This document shows, one piece after another, positions 7,795 through 16,022 of a DNA stretch of 64,000 bases. The stretch comes from Cohnella luojiensis (lineage in GTDB: Bacteria; Bacillota; Bacilli; Paenibacillales; Paenibacillaceae), in contig NZ_SOMN01000002.1 in NCBI RefSeq assembly GCF_004564235.1, positions 276,673 through 340,672 of the forward strand, read 5' to 3'. Position numbers and translations under genes: made by a program. Position 1 is the first letter of the stretch; each line of letters opens with the position of its first letter. The notes beneath the pieces are model-generated. The model saw only the letters and a program-made list of their open reading frames with translations. It was not told the origin of the DNA and ran no database searches.

Positions 7795-9207
7795 ATGAAC
7801 CAACTTGATCTATTTGCTGGTATCGGTGGGATCAGTTTAGCGGCGGAGTGGGCGGGCATCGAAACCGTTGCCTTCTGCGAGAAGGAGCCGTTCGCTCAAG
7901 ATATTCTCCGCCGCCGTTTCCCCGGTCGCCCAATATACGATGACGTTTATAACTTAACGCGGGAGGTGCTCGAACATGACGGAGTTATTAGTAGCGAGAG
8001 AGGCATCGACATCGTGGCAGGTGGCTTCCCCTGTCAACCTTTCAGCAATGCGGGCAAGCGGACAGGTACGGATGACGACCGCTATCTCTGGCCGGAAATG
8101 TGCAGAATCGTTGGAGAGGTTAGACCCACTTGGGTATTTGCTGAAAATGTTGATGGACTCGTCAGTATGGCTCAGTCCAGTTGGGACAGTGTCTTGGAAG
8201 ACGAAACAACAATTTGCGAAGAAGCGGAAATGGTCATCGAAACAATCCGGAAAGACCTTGAAGCAATCGGGTATCGATCCATCCCAATTGTTATACCAGC
8301 TTGCGGTGTCGGTGCCTCGCACAGGCGGTACCGGATCCTCATTGTGGGCAACACCGAACACACTGGACAACATGGGGCAACGTTCGGACGAGGCACTGAT
8401 AAGGCAGGCGACTACGACCCGAAAAGGCAGAACGAAGCCAGCCAATCTTCGGGAGCAAGTGGATCAGAGGACGATGAGGATGTGGCCGTCTCCTCAGACG
8501 AGGGATTATCGCAGTGGGGATGTTCCGGGATCACCGAGAGCTGTTCGGAAACAGGAACAGGGGTGGAGTCCGAATCTGAACGATGCTGTTCTTTGGCCGA
8601 CACCGAGAGCGAACGATGCAGAGAAGCGTGGGAACATCGCGAACGATCCGAGGAACGGTCTTCCAGCGGCGGTTTTATGGCCGACACCGACAGCATCAGA
8701 GATCACGGCTCGAGAGAATATCAAGGTAACAGTAACGGGACGCAGAAAGACGAAAAGCGGCGGGAGTCACAGCATAGACCTGCCTACGAGTGTAAAGATG
8801 TGGCCGACACCTCAAGCGGGGGACGATCGGGATCGAGGCAATTTATCCAATCCAGCGATTCAGCGAAGGGTCGAGAACGGAAAACAGGTAAATCTATCGA
8901 TGTGCGTTTCCGAGAAGAGCGGGCAGCTCAATCCGGAATGGGTGGAAGCCCTTATGAACTTTCCGATTGGTTGGACGGATGGGGAATGAATCCGCTGGAT
9001 TCCCTCATTAACTTTATTGCCTCTTACCCGCAGCCAGCTTTAATGGGGCAAGAGCAATTCGAGTGGGAGCCGCCACGGGTGGCGACGGGGGTGAAGAACA
9101 GGGCAGGGCGCTTGAAGGCATTGGGTAATGCGGTTGATCCGCTTCAGGCGCTTCCGGTTTTATACGGGATCAAGGTTTTGAATATGTGCCTTGGAAGAGT
9201 CAAATAG
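7795..9207 (+). CDS. Cytosine-5 DNA methyltransferase (Dcm type)
   Basis: The 470-residue protein has the C5-methyltransferase motifs: I (DLFAGIGGISLAAEWAG), IV (GGFPCQPFSNAGKR, catalytic Cys80), VI (ENV at 117-119), VIII (GASHRRYRIL at 173-182), and a C-terminal motif X region (LKALGNAVDP). Between about residues 186 and 395, where the target-recognition domain should lie, the sequence is low-complexity Ser/Glu/Arg/Asp/Gly with recurring ADT-S motifs, and it is overlapped by a second open frame at 7976-8989. It probably methylates phage DNA against host restriction. Specificity cannot be told. Confidence 0.93.
   Translation: MNQLDLFAGIGGISLAAEWAGIETVAFCEKEPFAQDILRRRFPGRPIYDDVYNLTREVLEHDGVISSERGIDIVAGGFPCQPFSNAGKRTGTDDDRYLWPEMCRIVGEVRPTWVFAENVDGLVSMAQSSWDSVLEDETTICEEAEMVIETIRKDLEAIGYRSIPIVIPACGVGASHRRYRILIVGNTEHTGQHGATFGRGTDKAGDYDPKRQNEASQSSGASGSEDDEDVAVSSDEGLSQWGCSGITESCSETGTGVESESERCCSLADTESERCREAWEHRERSEERSSSGGFMADTDSIRDHGSREYQGNSNGTQKDEKRRESQHRPAYECKDVADTSSGGRSGSRQFIQSSDSAKGRERKTGKSIDVRFREERAAQSGMGGSPYELSDWLDGWGMNPLDSLINFIASYPQPALMGQEQFEWEPPRVATGVKNRAGRLKALGNAVDPLQALPVLYGIKVLNMCLGRVK
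7976..8989 (+). CDS. WPTP-repeat phage protein nested in the +1 frame of the methyltransferase gene
   Basis: This 337-residue frame lies wholly inside the methyltransferase gene. Its ATG is preceded by GGGAGGTG with a 7-base gap, a strong ribosome site in the middle of another gene. The protein is not random: it contains an SVPRTGGTGSSLWATPN segment, KPANLREQVDQRTM, five WxTP-type repeats (LWATP, MWPSP, LWPTP, LWPTP, MWPTP) each followed by A/T, x and D/E, and the ending LNPEWVEALMNFPIGWTDGE. I know this type of ending and WPTP repeat from phage proteins annotated as methyltransferase-associated or methyltransferase C-terminal parts. Function is unknown; coupling to the methyltransferase is likely. 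Both frames appear to be coding. Confidence 0.75.
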   Translation: MTELLVAREASTSWQVASPVNLSAMRASGQVRMTTAISGRKCAESLERLDPLGYLLKMLMDSSVWLSPVGTVSWKTKQQFAKKRKWSSKQSGKTLKQSGIDPSQLLYQLAVSVPRTGGTGSSLWATPNTLDNMGQRSDEALIRQATTTRKGRTKPANLREQVDQRTMRMWPSPQTRDYRSGDVPGSPRAVRKQEQGWSPNLNDAVLWPTPRANDAEKRGNIANDPRNGLPAAVLWPTPTASEITARENIKVTVTGRRKTKSGGSHSIDLPTSVKMWPTPQAGDDRDRGNLSNPAIQRRVENGKQVNLSMCVSEKSGQLNPEWVEALMNFPIGWTDGE

Positions 9208-9221
9208 CATAACTGATGTGA

Positions 9222-9926
9222 TTACTTCTTCGTTCTATATTGCATCATTGCATCTCTATTTTGGGAAAGGAAGTAACCAACGGCGTCGTCGGCAAAGGCA
9301 ATAAAGTTGTTCATGAGATCGGATAGGACACGAAGTTTGGAATTGAACTCGTCATCATTCGGTTCTGCACCAAAAATCAGGTGAAATAAAATTTCGTCAG
9401 CGAAGTAGTAACTTACGTCAGTTCGTCGGTTACCATCTGCCAGAAAAGAAGTCCTGAGATCACCAAGAACAGATAAATCATGGATAAGCTCCTGCTCAAA
9501 CTTTTTCTTCGGTTTCCCTTTTTCCCCATCGTAGTAATGAAAAGAATTATTTCTGATTGGCATGAGTGAGCCTTTAACAAGGGAATCCGGATTATTAAAT
9601 TCATCATTCAGATCCATAATCATCTTGTAAGTTTCTTGATTTTCAAGACTAAGTCGGCTTACGAATGCTTTAACTTGTTTATCGTTTCGGAATAGATAGA
9701 GTAGCATGATTGCTTCCCTAAGATGAGAAGTGCCCAACCGAAAAAGATAGAAGTTTTCTCCGAGAGGCGCATTTCGCTCGAGGGAGCCAATCAAGCTTCT
9801 GGTCACATACAGGAGGTCGTTCCTAGCATTTGCAAGCTTGATTATCCAACGAGATAAAGACTCCTCAGGCTTGAAGACGTTTTTCATTAGAAACTTCCAT
9901 TCATAGTGGGTGCCCAAGTAATTCAC
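9222..9926 (-). CDS. Minus-strand alpha-helical cargo protein with HEPN-like R-N-x3-H motif
   Basis: The 234-residue, largely helical protein is on the opposite strand to the phage operon and converges on the methyltransferase gene 14 bases away. Residues around 125-135 read PIRNNSFHYY, which fits the R-polar-x3-H catalytic motif of HEPN ribonucleases. No other known domain is visible. Orientation and placement are those of a cargo gene expressed in the lysogen; HEPN proteins often act in abortive infection or as toxins. This assignment rests on a short motif and is tentative. Confidence 0.6.
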   Translation of the reverse strand: MNYLGTHYEWKFLMKNVFKPEESLSRWIIKLANARNDLLYVTRSLIGSLERNAPLGENFYLFRLGTSHLREAIMLLYLFRNDKQVKAFVSRLSLENQETYKMIMDLNDEFNNPDSLVKGSLMPIRNNSFHYYDGEKGKPKKKFEQELIHDLSVLGDLRTSFLADGNRRTDVSYYFADEILFHLIFGAEPNDDEFNSKLRVLSDLMNNFIAFADDAVGYFLSQNRDAMMQYRTKK

Positions 9927-9988
9927 TCCTGTTCGATTCGCGGATAACTAAATAGTTGGATGGGTTATCAATGGACACCTAATAATGG

Positions 9989-10011
9989 AAAAACCCTTCA
10001 AATATGAAGGG
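9989..10011 (-). terminator. Leftward terminator after the small membrane peptide
   Basis: CCCTTC (9994-9999) pairs with GAAGGG (10006-10011) around a 6-base loop, and the minus strand continues into TTTTT (9993-9989). It overlaps the stop codon of the small minus-strand reading frame and should stop leftward transcription before 9926. Confidence 0.6.
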
Positions 10012-10108
10012 TCACACCAATCGCGGTGCTAATCAGTCCAATGGTCGCGAGTAGCACCCGCGGAGTGATGTTGAGCTCAAACGTATCTTTCGACATTTTG
10101 ATATTCAT
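9998..10108 (-). CDS. 36-residue single-span membrane peptide
   Basis: The short frame encodes a peptide with a charged N-terminus (MNIKMSKDTFELNITPR) and one hydrophobic segment (VLLATIGLISTAIGVTLHI) up to its end. GGAG lies 8 bases before the ATG on the minus strand and a terminator hairpin overlaps the stop. Size and layout resemble small phage membrane proteins or type I toxin-like peptides, but nothing decides this. It lies alone between the HEPN-like gene and the VapE gene. Confidence 0.5.
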   Translation of the reverse strand: MNIKMSKDTFELNITPRVLLATIGLISTAIGVTLHI

Positions 10109-10316
10109 TTCCTACGCTCCTTCACATGGTATTTCCAACAAAGACGGTTTGACCCTCGCAGTAATGCTATGAAAAATCTCTGCGAAGACCGACCTTGTTG
10201 CCCAAACAACGAAAATAATTGGTTGGGTATGTATGGGGAGCCTGTTAAAGAGTCTACCAATATTTTGAATTTTAGTGAATACGGAACATTTGTTTGCGTA
10301 GGGAGGTGACTCATTT

Positions 10317-12680
10317 TTGCTCGAGACCATAGAATTAGACATCAGCTTTGGAAAGCATAGAGCCGACACGAACTGGAAGCCTGAGTACCTAACTTGGGAT
10401 GAGTTCGTGGACAAGCTCCGGAAGGTCCGGCGTACGACCGAGACAATGGCGCAGTACGATAAGATGCAAAAGCCTGCCAGAGACAAAATTAAAGACGGAC
10501 CTTCTTTCGTAGGCGGACTTATTCGGGGAGGCCGGCGTAAGAAAGAGAACGTCGATACCCGCAGCTTAATTACGCTAGACGTGGATCATGCAGATGATGA
10601 TTTCTCATTCATCTGTGAGCTAGTGCTGGGTGGTACTGCTTACGCATTCTATTCCACGCACAGCCATCGACCGGAGAAGCCAAAGTACCGACTGATCGTA
10701 CCAGTGAACCGTGCAATGACTCCGGACGAATATACAGCGGTCAGTAGGAAGCTGGCGGAGCAGATTGGTATGGCATACATGTGTAAAACGACGTTCCATG
10801 TCCATCGGCTCATGTACATGCCAAGCTGCTCGAAGGATGCAGAGCCGGTTCTGGAAGTCGCCGAGGGCGGTGCGCTCTCCGTCGATAGCGTGCTTGACCA
10901 GTACGATGATTGGCAGGACGTTATGGCTTGGCCGAGGCATGCTGACGATAAGGCGGGACCGCAGCTCGGCGGGAAGAAGGCGCAAGACCCGCGGGAGAAG
11001 ATCGGCACAATCGGGCTATTCTGCCGGGCGTACACGATCGAAGAAGGGATCGACGAATTCCTATCGGACGTCTATGTCCCGGGGTCGATGCCGAATCGAT
11101 ACACCTATGCTGCGGGAACGAGCGGTAACGGGCTCGAGATATATCCTGATCAAGATCTCGCGTTCTCCCATCAGGATTCAGATCCCGTTGCTGATGGCCG
11201 GACTTATAACCTGTTCGATCTGGTCCGCATTCATAAGTTCGCGCACCTGGACGACCGGGCCAAGGAGTTTACGCCGGATGCCAAGAAGCCGAGTCACATG
11301 GCAATGGAACACTTCGCCGCCAGTCAGCCTGGCGTTAAGCGGCTGAAGATGTCCGAGATACAGGACTCCTTCGGGGATATGGACGTGGGCGATGAACCCG
11401 CTGAGCCTGATCCGGAGGACGAGAACTGGCAGGACAAGCTCGATATGCATCACAAGACTGGGCTTCCGCTTGCAACGTCGGGGAATGTGGAGCTCATCCT
11501 ATCCCACGACGTATGGCGGAACGTGCTCGCGTATGATGCCTTCGGTAATTCGGAGGTTGTACGGAAACCGCTGCCTTGGCGGGATCGGGAGAGACCGAAT
11601 CGGGGATACGAGCCATGGCTAGGCGCGGATGACAAGCGTCTGCAGCATTGGTTCTCCAAGGTCTACGGGATCCGCGGACAAGCTACGATTCAGAACGCGT
11701 TTACGGAAGTTGTTCATGCAAATAAGTTCCATCCGATCAAGTCATACATCGAGTCGCATAAGTGGAACGGCGTGCAGCGCATCGATTCGGTTTTCATTGA
11801 TTACTTAGGTGCGGATGATACGCATTACGTTCGCCAGGTAACCCGTAAGATGTTCCTTGCTGCTGTCGCTAGACTCTATCAGCCGGGTTGCAAGTTTGAC
11901 GAGATGCTAGTTCTGGTGGGGCCGCAGGGCGCGGGTAAGAGTAGCTTACTTGCGAAGCTTGGCCGTGAGTGGTTCTCGGACTCCTTGCGGACGTTTGAGA
12001 ACAAGGAAGCCGGCGAACATTTGCAGTCGGGTTGGATATTCGAAATCGGTGAGCTGTCGGCGCTTAAAAAGTCCGAGGTCGATGAGGTAAAGGCGTTTCT
12101 ATCGAAGACTGAGGACCGTTACCGGGTTGCCTATGATCGCCAGGTATCAGAGTTCCCCCGCAAGTGCGTGTTCTTCGGCACGACCAATACACGGGACTTT
12201 CTGAGGGACGAGACGGGGAACCGCCGCTTTTGGCCCGTAGACATTGACCCGGCAAAGGCGCGTTTAAGTCACTGGGACCATTTAACGGACGACGTGGTGG
12301 GGCAAATCTGGGCGGAGGCGCTTCACCTATACAAGGCGGGGGAAACCTTGGAACTGGATCGGGAATCTGCCGAAACGGCGAAGCTGCATCAAGCTTCACA
12401 TCTGGAGATTGACCCACGTGAGGGACACATACAAGAGTGGCTAGAAAAGCCAATCGAAGATGATTTCGGCGGCGAGCCCTATTACCATAAACGCGTTTGT
12501 GCCGCGAAGATATGGGTCGAGTGCTTGGGAGGCAGAATCGGCATGATGCAGAAATGGGATGCACGTTCCTTGTGCGATATCATGAGGCGCATGCCGGGGT
12601 GGAAGGAGTTGTCGGGTCGCGTCCGCGTACCAGAATACGGGCAACAAACAGCGTTTGATAGGGTGAGCATTAAAAAATGA
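10317..12680 (+). CDS. VapE/VirE-type phage primase-helicase
   Basis: The 787-residue protein starts at TTG 10317, 8 bases after GGGAGGTG. The N-terminal part (about 1-230) resembles archaeo-eukaryotic type primase/replication proteins (LITLDVDHADDD, STHSHRPEKPKYRLIVPVNR); the C-terminal half is a superfamily 3-like AAA ATPase of the virulence-associated E family with Walker A GPQGAGKSSL, Walker B-like WIFEIGEL, and FFGTTNTRDFLRDETGNRRF. It is the probable replication initiator and helicase for the phage. A repeat-rich non-coding region follows directly, a fitting position for an origin. Confidence 0.9.
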   Translation: MLETIELDISFGKHRADTNWKPEYLTWDEFVDKLRKVRRTTETMAQYDKMQKPARDKIKDGPSFVGGLIRGGRRKKENVDTRSLITLDVDHADDDFSFICELVLGGTAYAFYSTHSHRPEKPKYRLIVPVNRAMTPDEYTAVSRKLAEQIGMAYMCKTTFHVHRLMYMPSCSKDAEPVLEVAEGGALSVDSVLDQYDDWQDVMAWPRHADDKAGPQLGGKKAQDPREKIGTIGLFCRAYTIEEGIDEFLSDVYVPGSMPNRYTYAAGTSGNGLEIYPDQDLAFSHQDSDPVADGRTYNLFDLVRIHKFAHLDDRAKEFTPDAKKPSHMAMEHFAASQPGVKRLKMSEIQDSFGDMDVGDEPAEPDPEDENWQDKLDMHHKTGLPLATSGNVELILSHDVWRNVLAYDAFGNSEVVRKPLPWRDRERPNRGYEPWLGADDKRLQHWFSKVYGIRGQATIQNAFTEVVHANKFHPIKSYIESHKWNGVQRIDSVFIDYLGADDTHYVRQVTRKMFLAAVARLYQPGCKFDEMLVLVGPQGAGKSSLLAKLGREWFSDSLRTFENKEAGEHLQSGWIFEIGELSALKKSEVDEVKAFLSKTEDRYRVAYDRQVSEFPRKCVFFGTTNTRDFLRDETGNRRFWPVDIDPAKARLSHWDHLTDDVVGQIWAEALHLYKAGETLELDRESAETAKLHQASHLEIDPREGHIQEWLEKPIEDDFGGEPYYHKRVCAAKIWVECLGGRIGMMQKWDARSLCDIMRRMPGWKELSGRVRVPEYGQQTAFDRVSIKK

Positions 12681-12681
12681 A

Positions 12682-12931
12682 TGATGCATCTGATGCATCA
12701 CCTATTGAATCATCGTGATGCTATAAGGATGCATTAAAAAGTCTCTTATAGCATCATGATAAACCCAAGAAGGACAAGGGTTCAGCGGTTGCTGATACAG
12801 ATGATACATTAAGTTTCTTCTATATAAGATATTAATAAATAACCACGTATAGGGGATATGGAATACAGGTTAAACGCATACACCTCTATACGCGTGTATA
12901 AGAATCACATCATCAGGGATCGGGTGACAAC
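12682..12931. other. Repeat-rich AT-rich region after the VapE gene, candidate replication origin
   Basis: No gene is supported in this 250-base gap. It starts with TGATGCATC twice head to tail (12682-12690 and 12691-12699), a third GATGCAT at 12728-12734, and a 12-base inverted repeat TGATGCTATAAG / CTTATAGCATCA (12716-12727 and 12745-12756). A very AT-rich stretch follows (about 12805-12845), then an imperfect palindrome TATACGCGTGTATA near 12890. Iterons plus an AT-rich segment next to the initiator gene is the usual shape of a phage origin; there is no T-run to make the hairpin an obvious terminator. Confidence 0.5.
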
Positions 12932-13213
12932 ATGAGAGAGTCAGCACTGGAACGACGACTGGTACGAGAGGTGAGAGCTATCGGAGGGGATGCGCCCAAG
13001 TGGGTATCCCCCGGCAACAATGGTGTACCTGACAGAATCGTCATCCTACCGAACGGCCGGACGATATACGTCGAGATGAAAGCCCCGGGCAAACCCTTAG
13101 CGCCTCTACAAGCGAAATGGGCGAGGAAGCTTCTTGGAATGGGGCACAAACATTACAAGATAGATTCGCATGAGGACATCGATCGGTTTATTGCCGAAGT
13201 GGTAAGCGGATGA
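12932..13213 (+). CDS. VRR-NUC domain nuclease
   Basis: The 93-residue protein is a single VRR-NUC (PD-(D/E)XK) domain: an early Glu (ALERRLVREV), GVPDRIVILPNG with the metal-binding Asp, and IYVEMKAPG giving the ExK pair. Stand-alone VRR-NUC proteins of this size are regular partners of the phage SNF2 helicase, and here the two genes overlap by 4 bases. It probably cuts branched DNA during phage replication. Confidence 0.9.
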   Translation: MRESALERRLVREVRAIGGDAPKWVSPGNNGVPDRIVILPNGRTIYVEMKAPGKPLAPLQAKWARKLLGMGHKHYKIDSHEDIDRFIAEVVSG

Positions 13214-14589
13214 AGTACAAACCGCATCAGTACCAGGAATACGCGACGGCGCGGATCATGGATACGCCGTTTATCGCTTTGCTGCTTGAGATGGGATTGG
13301 GAAAAACTGTAAGTACCTTGACAGCGATCGACATGCTTCTGAATGACTTTTTCGATGCAAGTCGAGTACTGGTCATCGCGCCGCTTCGGGTGGCAGACGA
13401 CACTTGGGCCCGCGAAGTGGAGAAGTGGGACCACTTGAAGCATCTGCGGATCTCGAAGGTACTAGGTAGTGTTACCGTTAGGCGTAAAGCATTGAAAGCC
13501 GAAGCCGATGTCTGGGTGATTAACCGGGAGAACGTGGAATGGCTTGTCACGGAGTATGGCAGTAAATGGCCTTTCGATATGGTCGTCATCGACGAGTCTA
13601 GTAGCTTTAAGAATCCGCAGTCTAAACGGTTTAAGGCGTTGCGTCGGGTCCGTCCGATGATTAAGCGTATCGTCGAGTTAACCGGGACGCCGGCACCAAA
13701 TGGTTTAGAGGATTTATGGGCGCCGACCTATTTGTTAGACCAGGGGGAGCGGCTAGGCAAGACGATCACGGGTTACCGAGACCGATACTTTACCCCCGGA
13801 GCCCGTAGCGGCCACGTCGTCTATGACTGGAAGCAGAAGAAGGAAGCCGAGGAACGCATTTACGAGGCGATCGCGGATATCGCCGTGAGCATGAAGGCGA
13901 AGGATTGGTTGGAGCTCCCGGAGCGAATCGACGTACCAGTGCCGGTTAAGTTATCGGACGAGGCACAGGCGTTATACAAGAAGCTTGAACGTGATCTACT
14001 TCTGCCTTATCAAGACGCGGACGTCGTAGCGAACACCGCGGCCGTCCTGTCGAACAAGCTTCTGCAGATGGCCTCCGGCGCCGTCTACGACGAGGAACGA
14101 GGAATTAAGCTAATCCATGACGCCAAGCTGGACAAGCTGGAGGACATAATCGAGGCAGCGCAGGGTAAGCCGGTCATGGTGTTTTACAACTTCAAGCATT
14201 CGCTTTCCCGAATCCAAGAGCGATTCCCGCAAGCGCAGATTCTACGGAAAGGTAAAGACGGCAATGAGGATATACGGGCTTGGAACAACGATGAAACCCC
14301 ACTTTTACTTTTGCATCCGAAGTCAGCCGGTCACGGTCTGAACCTTCAGGAGTCCAGCTGTCAGACCGTTGTCTGGTATGACCAGATATGGAGCCTTGAA
14401 GAGGATCAGCAAGCAAATGCGAGGGTTCATCGCCAAGGGCAGACAAGAAGGATCGTCGTCATGCGCCTTGTAGCCGAAGGAACGATGGACGAACAAGCCA
14501 TCGACGCGTTGGAGCGCAAGGCAACCGGACAAGAAGCATTAATGCAAGCAGTAAAAGCGAGGATTAGCAAAATACAACAAGAGGGGTAA
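13210..14589 (+). CDS. SNF2-family DEAD/DEAH-box helicase/ATPase
   Basis: The 459-residue protein has the SNF2 motifs: Q-motif region KPHQYQEYATARI, Walker A EMGLGKTVSTL, DEAH-like VIDESSSFK, motif III LTGTPAPNG, and motif VI QANARVHRQGQTRRI. It uses ATP to move on double-stranded DNA. It overlaps the VRR-NUC gene and is followed by the DUF3310 gene, a set seen in many phages of Firmicutes. Confidence 0.94.
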   Translation: MKYKPHQYQEYATARIMDTPFIALLLEMGLGKTVSTLTAIDMLLNDFFDASRVLVIAPLRVADDTWAREVEKWDHLKHLRISKVLGSVTVRRKALKAEADVWVINRENVEWLVTEYGSKWPFDMVVIDESSSFKNPQSKRFKALRRVRPMIKRIVELTGTPAPNGLEDLWAPTYLLDQGERLGKTITGYRDRYFTPGARSGHVVYDWKQKKEAEERIYEAIADIAVSMKAKDWLELPERIDVPVPVKLSDEAQALYKKLERDLLLPYQDADVVANTAAVLSNKLLQMASGAVYDEERGIKLIHDAKLDKLEDIIEAAQGKPVMVFYNFKHSLSRIQERFPQAQILRKGKDGNEDIRAWNNDETPLLLLHPKSAGHGLNLQESSCQTVVWYDQIWSLEEDQQANARVHRQGQTRRIVVMRLVAEGTMDEQAIDALERKATGQEALMQAVKARISKIQQEG

Positions 14590-14594
14590 ACACC

Positions 14595-14819
14595 ATGAGC
14601 GACAATGTAAATCATCCAGAGCATTACACGGCCGGGAAAATCGAATGCATCGACGCGATTGAGGCGGCTACCGAAGGACTTGACGGCTTCGAGGGGATGT
14701 TGACGGGTAACACGTTAAAGTACCTCTGGCGTTGGAAGAAGAAAAACGGCGTTGAGGACCTGAGAAAAGCCCGTTGGTACTTGGACAAGCTGATTGAGAA
14801 AGCGGGTGATCCGGAATGA
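14595..14819 (+). CDS. DUF3310 small phage protein
   Basis: The 74-residue protein shows the DUF3310 signature HPEHYTAGKIECIDAIEA and KYLWRWKKKNGVEDLRKARW. Members are sometimes labelled nucleotide kinase, but no P-loop is present and the function is uncertain. GAGGGG precedes the ATG, and the end overlaps the next gene by 4 bases. Confidence 0.88.
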   Translation: MSDNVNHPEHYTAGKIECIDAIEAATEGLDGFEGMLTGNTLKYLWRWKKKNGVEDLRKARWYLDKLIEKAGDPE

Positions 14820-15190
14820 GCTATCCGATACCGAACCGTAAGCCTGAACCCAGTTATCATTCCGGACTTATCATCTACCAGTTGACGGACGTCGAGCGAG
14901 CTTATCTTGATGGCGGAGAACTGCATCGCATCCCAACAGCGGATCAAAGAGGATTAAAACCAGAGCCGCCAATGCCGTTAGGTACAAAGCTAGAGGCCAT
15001 CAAGTACGATTCGATGCTTCGGCGATCGTACACAGGTAAATACAAACACGTCACCAAGGAACTCCTTCAACGGGAGTTAGCTTCCGGAAAGTTGCTTAAT
15101 GATATCGCAGAGGAACAAGGCGTACCCCGCGGCATGATGGATTACCTGTTAAAGATTAATGGACTGGCTTCGAGAGGTGATGGCGGATGA
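14816..15190 (+). CDS. Phage protein with C-terminal HTH-like segment
   Basis: The 124-residue protein has a proline-rich N-terminus and a C-terminal segment (LASGKLLNDIAEEQGVPRGM) that looks like a small helix-turn-helix of the kind that starts transposase-like or terminase-like DNA-binding domains. It is tightly packed between DUF3310 and the late regulator, overlapping both by 4 bases. No function can be named. Confidence 0.65.
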   Translation: MSYPIPNRKPEPSYHSGLIIYQLTDVERAYLDGGELHRIPTADQRGLKPEPPMPLGTKLEAIKYDSMLRRSYTGKYKHVTKELLQRELASGKLLNDIAEEQGVPRGMMDYLLKINGLASRGDGG

Positions 15191-15657
15191 CATGGGTCAA
15201 GGAGCGGAAACGCGAATACGCAGCAGGCAAACGACAACTAGAGCAATACCGCGATAAGCTTTTGACCGTAGATCCCGAGGAAGTAGCAGAAGAACTAACG
15301 ATCGTCGAGGGCATGATCGCCGACATGAATTATTCCCTGGAGTGGATGCGGACAGGCAGGCAACCGAACACGCGCCGCGGTGTTGATATCAAAGATGCCT
15401 ATAAGCGATCGATCCTGATGGATATGGACCTGATGCCGACACCTGAGCCAGAGGAAGAGATTACGATTACGATAACTCAGAAGCAAGCAGCCGTTAGAAT
15501 CCTGATGAAACTTTCGCCTCGAGAACTGGAATGCTATCTGCTTAACATGTCGAATGGATTAAGCGAAAGAGCGATTGCGAAAGAATTAAAGTTATCGAGG
15601 ACGACAGTACAGAAAAACATTCAAAGGGCGAAATCCAAAGTCCTGCAAGAGGTTTGA
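15187..15657 (+). CDS. Sigma-70 region 4-like late transcription regulator (ArpU/RinA-like role)
   Basis: The 156-residue protein has a coiled-coil N-terminal half and a C-terminal helix-turn-helix (SPRELECYLLNMSNGLSERA, then LKLSRTTVQKNIQRAKSKV) like sigma-70 region 4. It ends the early operon, immediately before a 365-base non-coding region and the HNH/terminase genes, the position of ArpU, RinA and similar activators of late transcription. Two direct repeats TGTCGTCCA lie 8 bases past its stop codon and are candidate binding sites. Confidence 0.82.
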   Translation: MTWVKERKREYAAGKRQLEQYRDKLLTVDPEEVAEELTIVEGMIADMNYSLEWMRTGRQPNTRRGVDIKDAYKRSILMDMDLMPTPEPEEEITITITQKQAAVRILMKLSPRELECYLLNMSNGLSERAIAKELKLSRTTVQKNIQRAKSKVLQEV

Positions 15658-16022
15658 GGTTTCTTGTCGTCCACCTGTCGTCCAAAGTGGCATTAATATA
15701 TAGGGGGATATATTCGACACCGGATGCGACTACAGTCGCCCAAGGATTCCGGACGTGATCGACTATATCCTAGCAGCACCGATCCGTGCATGTTGATTGT
15801 CAGTATTTTGTGTGCAAACTTTAACTGACATTCGGAGGTGCCAAACATAACGACCGACCGCGTATACCAGGACAAGCCTCCTGATGGAACGTTGTCGGTC
15901 ATCTTATTTCCTGGCCTTCGGGTCATTATCCAGTTGCTTCGCAAGGCCTCCCCTTGCCTTCTCCTGCCGTGTATCGGAACGGTGCGAAGCGGCTTCCGAG
16001 TTTTATTACTGGAGATGATAAC
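15658..16022 (+). promoter_or_regulatory. Late control region between the late regulator and the HNH gene
   Basis: This stretch has no convincing gene. TGTCGTCCA is repeated at 15665-15673 and 15676-15684, exactly 11 bases (one helix turn) apart, suggesting a dimer or tandem activator site. AT-rich ATTAATATATAGG follows. The segment GACCGCGTATACCAG at 15856-15870 recurs in slightly changed form at 16584-16597. A GTG-started frame at 15838 reads into the HNH gene in another frame but has no recognisable content. Confidence 0.5.

Noticed and set aside
12064..12564. 166-codon minus-strand frame inside the VapE gene
   Set aside because: It is antisense to conserved ATPase motifs and is Arg/Pro/Ser-rich, as expected from a shadow.
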